Positions 1-10,517 of a stretch of DNA of 64,000 nucleotides are shown in pieces. The notes beneath the pieces were generated by a model. It was not told the origin of the DNA. It searched no databases and was given only the letters and a program-made list of their open reading frames with translations. Each line of letters opens with the position of its first letter. Within the stretch, counting starts at the first letter, position 1. The DNA lies in assembly GCA_012064415.1 (NCBI GenBank), contig SSNU01000051.1:555021-619020 (forward strand). Direction: 5' to 3'. The stretch is from Gyrodactylus bullatarudis. Its lineage: Eukaryota; Platyhelminthes; Monogenea; Gyrodactylidea; Gyrodactylidae. Position numbers and translations under genes: made by a program.

Positions 1-3000
1 TTTCCAGAACAAATCAAGAACCTGTCTGAAGCCCATGAGAGTCTAGTGATTGAGAAGCATGCCCTTTATGTGGACTTTGAGGGTCTGCGACGGTTACACA
101 ATCAACTTAACTTGGACTATGAAAAGTGCAATGAACAGCTAACCGATGCTCGTTTCAACCTGAGAAAATCAAAACTTGAAATATCCACGCTACACAATGA
201 ATTGGCCAGAATGAGGCAGGTCCTACAGAAATCCAATATCAGCTGTGAGCTCTTCTGGTCAATGATAAAAGTAGAAGATTTGGGCGTTTTTTCTAACCTC
301 AAACAAACACCATAGGCAGCTTTTTTGGGATACACACAAATTGAGTGACTGTAAACTTTGAAGGCTTAGTTGGGGAATAGAAATAAATAGGATAGCCTCA
401 CTTTGTTCTATAAATAAATATGAATTGGGGAATAAAACATTATCAATGCAGGTGAAATAGACTGGTGATTTACTATACTGTATATAAGAGTTGACGCCCT
501 ACTCTATAGTTTACTTGAATTTCAATGAGGGAAAACTTTATTCCTTTACCTGTCCGACATAAAAATGGATATATTTGTACTTGTATATATATATATGGTT
601 TTATATAGTTGATTCAAAACCTGCCAGTGGTTTTTTTATTTCATGCATACATCTATCAAAAAGCATCAGGAATTCTACTCGTTTCTGGCATTCTTATTAT
701 CCCTAGTTAGCAAAAATACAGCATGATAGCAAACTTGGAATTCACAATTCTAATGATCATAGTAAAAATTCATTGAAAGTTCTTGGCGCATATTTGAAAA
801 TAAAAAAACTTAGTTAAACAGAATATTTTAATGGAGTTTCGTGTAAATATAGGCCTATATAATTTATACTATTGTATTTTTATATTAAAGTAGAATCTCA
901 AGAGACTCAGTAAAATATAGAACGCTTACCACTGATATAAGTAGCCAAAAAAAGTAGAAACAGACCAATAAATTTATTTAATAAATAAGTTTTATGGTTA
1001 GAGAGGCAAAAGAAGATTTTTATTTCCAAAAGTGAGCTATCCACTTGCTTTCAAACTCATATTTTTACAACTTTGAATAGTTTTGTCCCAACGATTGCAT
1101 TAATATTCTTAAAAATAAATTCAGTATCGTCAGTTGCAGCAAATACGTCATCCAGAGATCAGTGAAAATAAAAATTCAGAAACAATTGAAATTATGCAAC
1201 CCAAAAAAAATTTCAGAATCAGTTAAAATCGGCATATTTCTAGTACAATAAATAAGATAAATTCTTGAGCTTGGGGTCATTTTTTGGAACTAACCCAGAT
1301 AAATAAATAAACATGTTCTTTTGAATTTCATTTACCTCATCATATAACGTTGCTTACACTTTTTAAGTTTATCTCTTCTTTTTCGTTGTCATGACAATAA
1401 CTCTTTGAGTCAGTTCATGAACTATATAACATACACAGCTATAGTTCACAAGATTCTTTTCAGATCATTCATCTAATTGGCGTCAGTGTTGCTTGGATAC
1501 TGATCTTGAGTATCATAGCATTGCACGACACCTTGAAAGCATCCCCAATCCAGTTGACGGACACAATTTCAATCAGGAAGTTAAACGACTCAAAGCCAAA
1601 AACAATGTAATTCAAATTTCTTTCTTGTCTTTCAAGTCTCAAGTCTCTTAATTTTTGTCTTAATTCAGTCCCTTGAAACGTATACAGCTAATCTTGAAGA
1701 AGAGAACCAAAGACTTTTCAATCACATTGACCAGATAAAGACAGTTAATCCTAACAAGTTTAAGCCTATAGAACAAAGTCATGACGATGAGCTGTCACTT
1801 CGTGAACGTTTGGTTCTCCTACAAAAACAGAAAGAACGCCTCGAGGATAAGTTGACTGAGAAAAGTCGTAAATATCAGTGCACAACTAATAGGTATGCAA
1901 ACAAAATTTGGGCCATTTCATAATACCATTCAAGGTTAGATTATCTAAAATGGTTTCTTTTTGTCCTCTCTAGATCGAATACTATTATTAGTTTTGTGAA
2001 GAAAGCCAAAGACACCTTCAAGACTAGTCCAGTAAGTTAAATTTATATATATACCAAGGAAAACTCTAACCAATAAACTTCGAGCATTCATTAGCCAATA
2101 AGGAATGAGCAGTTTTAAACTATAGAATGAAATCAATATATTCAACATTTTCCATGGTTTTTATAGCCGTATTTAATTTTTAGAAAAATCCACATACCTA
2201 TCAAGACTCGAATTCCAACAACAGCAGTGAGTTCATCCATGTTTAATCACTTTGATGTCTAACGTTTGTGTTCACCCTCATCAGCAATAACTCCCGTTCC
2301 CTCGTAAATTCTCACCTTCATGTCAATTAGTCTTATGTGTGAATGAAATATAGCCCAGGGATGGGACTCTGATGTTAATAAAATCAATGGAAAGACTATC
2401 GACTAGTAAATTTTCTCTTCTTCCTCCATGATGTAGTAAAATATGATTCACTAATCTCAATGCGTCTACAACAATCCAACTAATATTTATCTATGTAAAC
2501 GTCTCTTGTGAATAATTTCTCAGTCATTCGAGAGGTCAAACTATACAATACACTTTCATATGAGTAAATCATCACACTCAATCATATGTGTACTCATTCA
2601 ATGTATTTCTACGTTTTTAATCACTTGATGATCGTTAACTAAAAAACGTTTTTTTTCTCCCACCAAATCTATATATATTTCAGTCAACTACATTGAGGGC
2701 GAATCATCATGGTTTATTGACTCGATTCCAGTCAACTTTGATGAAGAGACGAAGGTTGAGTCAATTAACCTTGATTTTGATGATCTTGTCTTGAGAACAG
2801 TGAAAAATAACAATGATGATGGGGGTAAGTTTCCATCCTTTTTCATCATGGCTTGTCCATCTCAAGGTGCTTTTTATAAGTTTGAACCAAATACAGTTCA
2901 CTTACTACCTGACCAAATTTTCACTTTTTCAATGTTTGGCTTTGTTAAGTTGGACGACTGGCTGATTGGCAACAAGATAAACAATATATTAATCATAGAG

Positions 3001-6000
3001 TTCTTTTACAGGATACACTCGGCCTATATCCGAACACCACAACACCTTTCCTCTCGAAAGTTAGAATATCAATCAATATAGCTGGCAGGAACATCTTTGT
3101 GGTACTTCATTGGTTTTTGAGCTACTGGTGCGCAATTTCTAGGCGTAAGTCTTCCATTTCGCCATTTGTTGTGGGCTTGACAGACTGAAGCTACAATCTT
3201 TGTCAAGGCTCTGAGAAGGAGAGATCAAACATTAAAAAAGTGAAAATTTGAATGGAAAGATACAAAAAAGGGATAATTACTAGGCTAAAAGAAAATGTAA
3301 AATTACGTCTAAACCATTTTAGGCAGCGACGGTGAGTCAATCAGTAAATTCCGTCGACCTCCCCTGCAATGGTCAAAATCCACAGTAACTCCCTCCTCGA
3401 TACGCAAGTCTGAGTCAACTGACTTTAAAGGCTTCTTTAGCACAAGTGACGAGTACTCCCTGAATAACTATAGAGAAATTTCACTGGAGCGTACCAGGCC
3501 TAGAAGTAAAACAAACACTCCCCTAACTACAAACACTCTGAGTAGGAAACCGATTGAAAATTCTATTGGTTATCTTAACAGTCTCAGTTTGGAGGGACCG
3601 CCAAAAGTTCCCAGGAGAACCACTTCCCAGAGACATGGTAAGTTAAGTGTATAAGAGGAGAATTTATCAAGAATTTGAATTTCCTCTTTTAGTAAATCAT
3701 TATCACATGAACATTTTGAACAATTCTGATTCATTGCCAGTCACAGATCGCTCAGAAAAGAGTATGGAACAAGTTATGTTGCAAAAGGATTTAATACGCA
3801 AGAAAAAAGGTTTGTATATTTCTTTATATTTCAATATTATTTATTCCTAACTACTTAAAAGTAACTACATATACTTTCAATACAAGAGTTTATAAGAGAA
3901 TTTTTTCATGGATTCTGAATAATGAAAGTAGCATTATGATAATTGTAAATCTATTTATTAATGTCATTTTAACAAGTTTGAGTACTCTTAGGAATTTGTC
4001 AGTCATCTTGATGTTTGTCATGCTTATTTGTCTTGTATTCTGAGAATTATCATTCAAATCCACGATAAACAGCTGATCGATATTGTTGATCAATGATTTC
4101 TTTGTATTTCTTGTTGGGGGGGGGGGTTAAAGTTATCTTACTTTTTATCTATAACCCCGGGAAGTAGGTTTTCAAAAAAATCAACTCTCTTTAAATTAGT
4201 ATAGCGAGAGTTTGACGAATGCTAGAGCCAAGATCTTTGCATATTCCAGGAGAATCATAAATTTCCTATCGAATGGCTGGTAAACAAAGTATTTTCTGAG
4301 GCTTGAATGAATAAAAATGAGTTGCTAAAATGACGTGTGATAGAACTATCACTGTGGGACTTTAAGGGTTAGGGTTAGGGACAATTTAAGGGTCAATTCA
4401 ATCATCCTTCATCTCAAGATATCTCAGGACCAGTATTTTAAGACAAGTTTGAAATTTCATTTAAAAATTCAACCACCTAGAAATCGATTTTGAAATATTC
4501 CTAAAATTTTATCATGTTTCATCCCCCTGTAGAATCGAATCATGCAACTTTTGATTCGACAATCTTGATTAGACTTCTGTTCTCAACTTGGACAAGTAAT
4601 TTTTAATATTTTACAACTCCAGAATACACCTGTCTCTAACCTGATTCACCATAGTTACAATATTTACTTTTAATCTCTGTTTTACTGATCAATCGATATT
4701 GGATTTTTGATCATACTTTTTAAACTTGAGTAAAGTCCATCACTTTAATACTTCTTAAAGATTCTGGCTTGATCAAGGCTGGAATTTTTTTATTACAAGA
4801 TTTTTTTCTATACATTTCGATATAAAGCTAATTGATATGAAGTTGGGAATCTATAATTTTTACAGAAATCTCGATTTTTTCATCAGTAATTCGAACTTGT
4901 TAAAGATTTTTTGGCTTTTCTGTATCAAGATTAGTAAAGAAAGCTGAATAGCACCATCAATTTACCGACAAGTTTTTTGAACTCGAAATTTCATTGATTT
5001 TCAAGTAGTGAAAATGATCAAAAAATCGAAATTCCGCTCCCAAACGATAAAAAGACTATGTATCAGATAAGATTCAGTTGAATTGATTTTCTTGTCTAAT
5101 CTTGATCCTGAAAAACCTCTTTTGATCAACCTTTAACTTTAAAATTAAAAAAATGGGCTTTTGGAGCCAAACTGAATTTTGAAAAATGGCCATATTTTTT
5201 ATTAAAAAATTTTTCTCTTCAACTGGTAAAAGTGGGCAAAAAATTTGCATTCCTGATGAAAAAATCGAGATTTCTGTAAAAATCATAGATTCCCAACATC
5301 ATTTCAATTAGCTTTATATAAACTATCAATGGAACTAAAATTTTGAGCCAAATATACAGTTCTCCAGCAAGCTGTAAATTGTCTACCATTTTGTCTTCTG
5401 GCTTGCATTGCCCATATATTATCTTATTACCCTGATAAGAATAGTTCTCCTTCTAGCATCTAATCAGATTTTCTTCTCAATCCATAATTTTAATTATATT
5501 ATTTCAGTCAAAAGATCTGGTTCAACTACAATTGTCCAGACAACGTGTCACTATTTCGGTGAGAGTTTTGTTGGTTCGGTTTGATTTTAAAAAAATACTC
5601 TTTTCTTGCTAGATTTTAACAAGCGTATTATTTTTTACGTGTTTTGACCATAGCCATGTCCTGAATTATTGTTATTTTATAGTCAGCCAAATTAGATGAT
5701 TTGTAAAAACGTATAGGAATAATTAGGCTGATTCTGTGTGTCCAACTTTGTCGTTTAAAATGATCATGATGGGCCCTCAAAACTTTTACAAAGAATACAG
5801 TAGGTTTATGACTGGTTTTTCATTTGTAGACATAGAAAAAAAAATTTTATTCACCAGATGTACATTTCTTTATGGTCCATCAGTAGGGACACATGAATAA
5901 TGATAAAAGTTAAAATTTGATTGAAAATAATATTTTACAAATTCATTTGAAAGAAGTATAGTAAAAGTTGAAAAATATAAGAATACAATGTGAGCCGAAA

Positions 6001-9000
6001 AAACAATAAAACTCTTCAATAAATAGCAACAGTGAAGAGAAAAGTGAAAAAGCTCACATAGGCCAGGGTAATTGAAGATTATAAGACTAGTATGGTTTAA
6101 ACTGATTGATGAAGAATTTCTCCTTCACCCGCAAATCTGTGCTGTCATCAACCGCATTTTATACAAAATTGAGAAATTAGAAATCGAAGCCTCATGATTT
6201 TCCTGTTTGGTGTGTCTGAGCACCGCTGTATTCCCAATAGTTCTTCCTATATAAGAAGCTCCACAGTCGCATTGGAATTCGTAAATCAAAAGAGTCTTTT
6301 CTTCAGGCTTTAGCAAATCCTTATGAATTAAACTAAACAGTCTCTTTGTATATTATCATAATGTTGATCAATAAGATTAACTAGTCGTCTCTTTACGTCA
6401 TTACTAAAACTGAATTTTGAGTAGAGCTATGCAAATGTGCCCGTTCTTCCTAGTCATAGAAGGGATTATATAGGGATATACAAATGATACTTTGGGTTTT
6501 ATTTTTTGAGGCTTTTGAGGAAAATTTGCCTTTATGAAATTTTGAAATATTCGATAAAGATTTAATAATTATCACTTTACATACTCGCGATAAACTTGAA
6601 AGAGAATTCTTGTCTGGTGCAAAATCTTTTGTAGACATTAGAGTATTTCATTATTTATTCTATTCTCACAAGAAGAGGCTTTTAGCTTCTCTCACCTCAA
6701 AAACCTCACCATAAAAGTACAATCACTCGATATAAAAGGTAGTCCGTGAATTGTTTCTAATCTCTCGTTCAATGTTGAGATCAGAGTTTTTTATAGCATA
6801 GAATTCTAAGGTCATCCAAATATTTACTGTAGAACAATGGCATTTATGAAAAATTTAAATTTCTTTTGTTAGTTTTCTTCCATAGAACCTGGTTCCCAAT
6901 CTTTCTCTCAAGATTTAACCAACTTTAAATAATTTCATTAATTTCACATTTATGCCGATAACTAGAAGAGAATTATACCTTGATCTGATCTGACTGATTT
7001 CAGCTTAAAACTATGGACTATTTCCAATCCGAAATCAGCTTAATTTTTAGGCAAGACATCATGCGAATTGGCCTAATTTTTAGTACATTAGAAGCCAGTA
7101 TGCAAAATTCCACAAATTCCGAGTCACTGCTCTCACATGAATCAATTGTAGCTACCTGGTAAATTTTATTTCTCATCGATCTGAGAGATATTTTTACTGA
7201 ATTTGTTGCATCACCAACTTGAAGAATTTTCATATCATATTGATAAGTCTCTTTTGTGAGAAAGAAATTAATCTCTTTTCACTCTAAACCTTTTCTTTAG
7301 GTTGAAAAATAAGGTATAACATTTACTTCCTACTTATTGGTTAAGGACGATCATATTTTTTCCGAAAAATGGCAAAAGCCAAAAAAAACCCGTATGCAGG
7401 ACCTATCTAAAGCTCTTCAATACTAGCAAAAAATTCAAAAATAGTCTTTCGCCAGTCCTAGTCAAGCCTAATACCGAATGTTTCTTGCTTATTTACAGCA
7501 ATCTTTTTTAGGGAAACATTTTCTCCATAGGCTAATTATTCATTCAACCCTTGGCTACTCTTTTGCATTACGATAGCAAAACTAAGCTATGAGAAGTATT
7601 CAGTAAAAGTAATTATTAAATCAGAGAAAGTTTTCATTATCTATGATTCAACCTACAGCATTATATATTGCGATCATGGCACAAATTTGGATGTTAGCCT
7701 TTAGTTGAGCAATTTGTGAAAGTTATGTCTGTAAATTCGATTGATTTATTATGGATATTTTAACAAACTTATTAGACCTGATTGAATAATCAATAGGAAA
7801 ATTGTTTTGTTCCATGATGGAATCTGAAATCTTCAATAAAAATGAGTAAAAGTAGATTTAATCGGAATACATAATCAACCTTTTTCCAAAGCCTCTTCCA
7901 GACGTTTCGATATTGAGATAGTCAAGTACCTTCTTTATGGTCCTAGAATTGAGAAGAATGAGTTAGAAAATAAAAAAGTGTTTTCAGATTATACTCCATT
8001 AAATAAGAAATTAGCTAAGATATATAGGAAAAATAATTCAAGAGTTGTTTATAAAAATAAAATAATCTTCTAAATAAGATTAATAAGAAAAGGTCAGATC
8101 TAAATCGGATGCAAGGAAAGGGTGTGTATTCTATTGATTGCTCCTATGGTAAGAAATACGTAGGACAGACGGATTAATGAACATCACAAAGATGTTCTCA
8201 GGGGTAATTACAATTCTAAACTAATGGAACACACAGGGGAGGGACACATTTTCGATTTCGAAAGTGCTAAAATAATTGTACAAATTATTTTTCATTTCTT
8301 TTATTATTCTTTTATCAATAAAGAAATATTTCTAACAAAAAAAATTAGGGATCAAAATCATTTTGGGAAAAGAATAATTAATGAGGCTCTAGAAATAGGT
8401 ACAAATGATACTATCAATGGTATTATTGGTTAGATGATTGGTTGCAATTAAACGGAATGAGAATAAGACTTTCATAAATTTTATTGATTTAGCAGATGGT
8501 TAATTTCAGGTTTTTTCATGTTTAATTTTTCGACAGGCAATGGTTTAAGGTTTATTCAATTTTGAAAGATTTTTAAGATCTGGATCAATAGGAATACCAA
8601 GGTTTTTAGATAAAATTGAAGAGAGTTCAGGTTTAAAGTGTCTCATCCACTGAAGAAGGTACTTGACTACCTTAGTATCGAAAAGTCAGGAAGAGGCTTT
8701 GGAAGTAAGTTGGTTATATTCTAAGTACAAAACTATTTTTACTCATTTTAAATGATATAAAATCACAAATTGAGAACTATGAATAAGTTACATATAACGC
8801 TAAGTTAATATTAAGTTGGTAATCTATGATTTCGAATGAGTTAAAGATCTATTATTCAATATGACACCTAAAGTGACTAATAAATATTTCTATAGAGAAT
8901 ACCTTGAAGCATTTCCCAGAAAAAGACGAGACTGCAGACTCCGGACTTGACAATACAGAGGTTTTAATTCGAAATTTCGGCAACACGAATGAAGAAATCC

Positions 9001-9267
9001 TTGAAGTTATTTCCTCATCAAATGACAGTTGTAACCAGAATTGTACTCCAAAGTCATTGCTAACTAATCTCTTCTCCGACCATAAGCCATTGCCAAAGTA
9101 AGCTTTACTCTAAACAGGTTTGATTTTGAATTTTCAACCTGAATTATTTCAAAAAATTTTCTAGTATCTCTCGAACGACTAGTGGCCAGATAGATTCCAA
9201 CGGATGTCAACCACCCATGGCGAATACAAAAAAGTCAATTTACCTTCTTGAATACGGCAACCTGTAG
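1..9267 (+). CDS. Girdin/Daple (CCDC88) family protein, C-terminal part (partial)
   Basis: Twelve exons fit one continuous frame: 1-244, 1464-1606, 1669-1892, 1974-2031, 2184-2226, 2684-2824, 3012-3059, 3323-3637, 3693-3809, 5508-5558, 8896-9097 and 9165-9267 (TAG). They total 1689 nt, about 562 residues; the 5' end lies outside the window. The first three exons are Glu/Lys/Gln/Leu-rich coiled coil (ELARMRQVLQKSN; LLQKQKERLEDKL). The stretch ending in LQKQKERLEDKL, followed by a basic FVKKAKDTF segment, resembles the end of the coiled coil in vertebrate Girdin. The rest is a Ser/Thr/Asn-rich disordered tail. The protein ends in LLEYGNL, comparable to the PDZ-binding end of Daple. I could not find the Galpha-binding motif known in vertebrate Girdin and Daple. 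Family role: scaffold linking actin, trafficking and G-protein/Wnt signalling. The family call rests on remembered similarity. Confidence 0.65.
245..1463 (+). other. Intron of the CCDC88-like gene, 1.2 kb
   Basis: AT-rich intron with no coding signal that I can support. The stretch near 700-760 (AGCATGATAGCAAACTT) recurs near 32300 and 33360 inside nuclear-receptor introns, so it is a short fragment of a dispersed repeat. Confidence 0.5.
4100..4400. repeat. Dispersed repeat, copy 1, with a G11 tract and short telomere-like run
   Basis: Lies in the 3810-5507 intron. From the words AAAGTTATCTTACTTTTTAT onward it matches 24204-24460 in the same orientation at a visibly diverged level (shared blocks TTTAAATTAGTATAGCG, AAATTTCCTATCGAATGG, AAAGTATTTTCTGAGGCTTG). 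A run of eleven G lies at 4116-4126. About two and a half TTAGGG units lie near 4366-4381. Probably an old non-autonomous transposon. Confidence 0.6.
4821..5318. repeat. Foldback (hairpin) element, family FB1, diverged copy
   Basis: The left end reads TATAAAGCTAATTGATATGA and then AGTTGGGAATCTATAATTTT. The right end is its reverse complement (AGATTCCCAACATCATTTCA, then ATTAGCTTTATA). The inner arms also pair (AAATCTCGATTTTTTCATCA against TGATGAAAAAATCGAGATTT). The length is about 0.5 kb. The same ends occur at 32842-33265 and 47974-48718, which defines a repeat family. No coding capacity is seen, so it is MITE-like. Confidence 0.75.
5985..6330 (-). pseudogene. Penelope-like element fragment: GIY-YIG endonuclease end and 3' tail
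   Basis: On the minus strand 6316-6125 encodes a run with YEFQCDCGASYIGRT, the GIY-YIG core with Cys pairs typical of PLE endonucleases. It is followed by ENHEASISNFSILYK, close to the sequence encoded at 57179-57523 and 60430-60729. The reading frame is damaged (residues are missing between TIGNT and LRHTKQ). Downstream sequence down to about 5985 matches the PLE 3' tail (GTGAGCTTTTTCACTTTTCT). It is a dead truncated copy. Confidence 0.8.
7877..8712 (+). pseudogene. Degenerate Penelope-like element of a second lineage, flanked by inverted segments
   Basis: Plus-strand codons around 8125-8180 read GVYSIDCSYGKKYVGQT and then a stop; EHHKDVLRGNYNSKLMEHTG and HIFDFESAKII follow to about 8275. 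This is the GIY-YIG domain pattern of PLEs, but a different lineage from the copies at 6 kb and 57-60 kb. The segment 7877-7932 is an inverted copy of 8652-8712 (GAAGAAGGTACTTGACTA, then GGAAGAGGCTTTGGAA). Inverted or tandem partial copies are a usual PLE layout. Several stops and shifts make it non-functional. Confidence 0.7.
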
Positions 9268-10517
9268 CGTTAAAATCTTTTGGTTTTACTTCTTCTTTTA
9301 TCGAGTGCAAATCCTACAAAAGAGTGTTCAAATCCTTTTTTTTGGAAATTTTCAACTTGATTCCCTACAGTTGTTAATCAACTTTCTTATTATATATAAC
9401 AAGAGTGACCCTTTCTATGTATGAAAGAAATAAATTTTTAAAATTCATTTGACATCTTTCTTCTTTTAACCAAGCATGATCTGATCGTAAGTCAGATTCG
9501 ATCAGCTCTCAATTAGAGATAAGGTTGGTTTATCTAATCCAAATTGACTACTGGCCAAGTGTGGCCAATGGTTATTATTACATCTATATGAATCTTGATA
9601 TGGAGATTGTCTTCTCACACCTAGATGGCAGAATTCGGATAAGCAAGTGTCAAATAATTGTAAAGCAACGCTTCTAACCACCAGGCCAGGACCCACTGTT
9701 ATTTTTTACATTGTTATTATAGGAATTCACTTTCTTGATGAAAAAACTCGATTTATGCTCGATAGATAGTCAGGAAAAATTATTTTTAGAGTCAATAAAA
9801 ATTAGGCAAATTTTGAATTTCTCAACGTTTGATCTCAACAACAACACCGAAATTTGGAATCAAGATTAGGCAGATAATTCGAATTTTTTTATAAATTTGA
9901 GTAAATTTCTCTTTGTGATAACTTGCTTGTTCTTTAACCCGTCTTCGATATTATAGCTGAGTCTAATTTACATTTTCAAATTCTCAACTACTTGTATTGT
10001 GACTGACAATTGACGTAATCTTGTTATACTCAATCAAATCAAGATAAATAGATCAGTCTCCTGTGTATTTATCACTTCTCCTCAATATCTAGTTATTATT
10101 TCACATATCTACCAGATGTGTGATGCAATAGATATTCTGATCAATCAAATCTTATAGGTTACATTTGTGTTTTGAAAAAATACTCTCCTCTGATTGGCTG
10201 GTTGTAGAATCAACTTGATTTTCATTGGTCACACTTTATAAATGATACAATGATAGATTATGGTAATATCTATCTAGAGTTTGGAAAAATTATGTCTAAC
10301 AAGCGTACAGATTAACTGAATTCTCGTCAATTTACTATAATATTACCATGTCAATTAAAAGGTTACTTCTCCTCCTTCCAACAACCAATTCCCATTTATA
10401 TAAAACTACTTGTAGCTAATCAAGCGACAATTTCATAATTTAACATCACCCTTTTGTTGCAATCTAATCAAGACAGAGAGAAAGAGGAAAGAATACTACT
10501 ATACTATTATTATTTGA
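9268..10517. other. Intergenic region between the CCDC88-like and ABCA genes
   Basis: About 1.25 kb of AT-rich DNA. It should hold the 3' UTR of the upstream gene and the promoter/5' UTR of the ABCA gene. A tRNA-headed SINE-like segment lies at about 9500-9700. I find no further genes. Confidence 0.6.
9500..9700 (-). repeat. tRNA-derived SINE-like repeat
   Basis: Read on the minus strand from about 9697, GGTCCTGGCCTGGTGGTTAG then AAGCG resembles the 5' part of a tRNA with a pol III A box (TGGCCTGGTGG). The same head occurs at 23930-23988 with one difference in the A box. The B box here is poor. Part of the body (the ATGGCAGA / CACACCTAG block near 9615-9630) resembles the 23.9-kb copy. No real tRNA can be folded from it. 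Confidence 0.5.

Larger units (their letters stand above)
5559..8895 (+). other. 3.3-kb intron of the CCDC88-like gene holding Penelope-like debris
   Basis: This intron separates the 51-nt exon 5508-5558 from exon 8896-9097. It contains a minus-strand PLE endonuclease remnant (5985-6330) and a second, different PLE remnant on the plus strand (7877-8712). I see no exon or RNA gene in the remaining sequence at 6330-7870. Confidence 0.6.
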
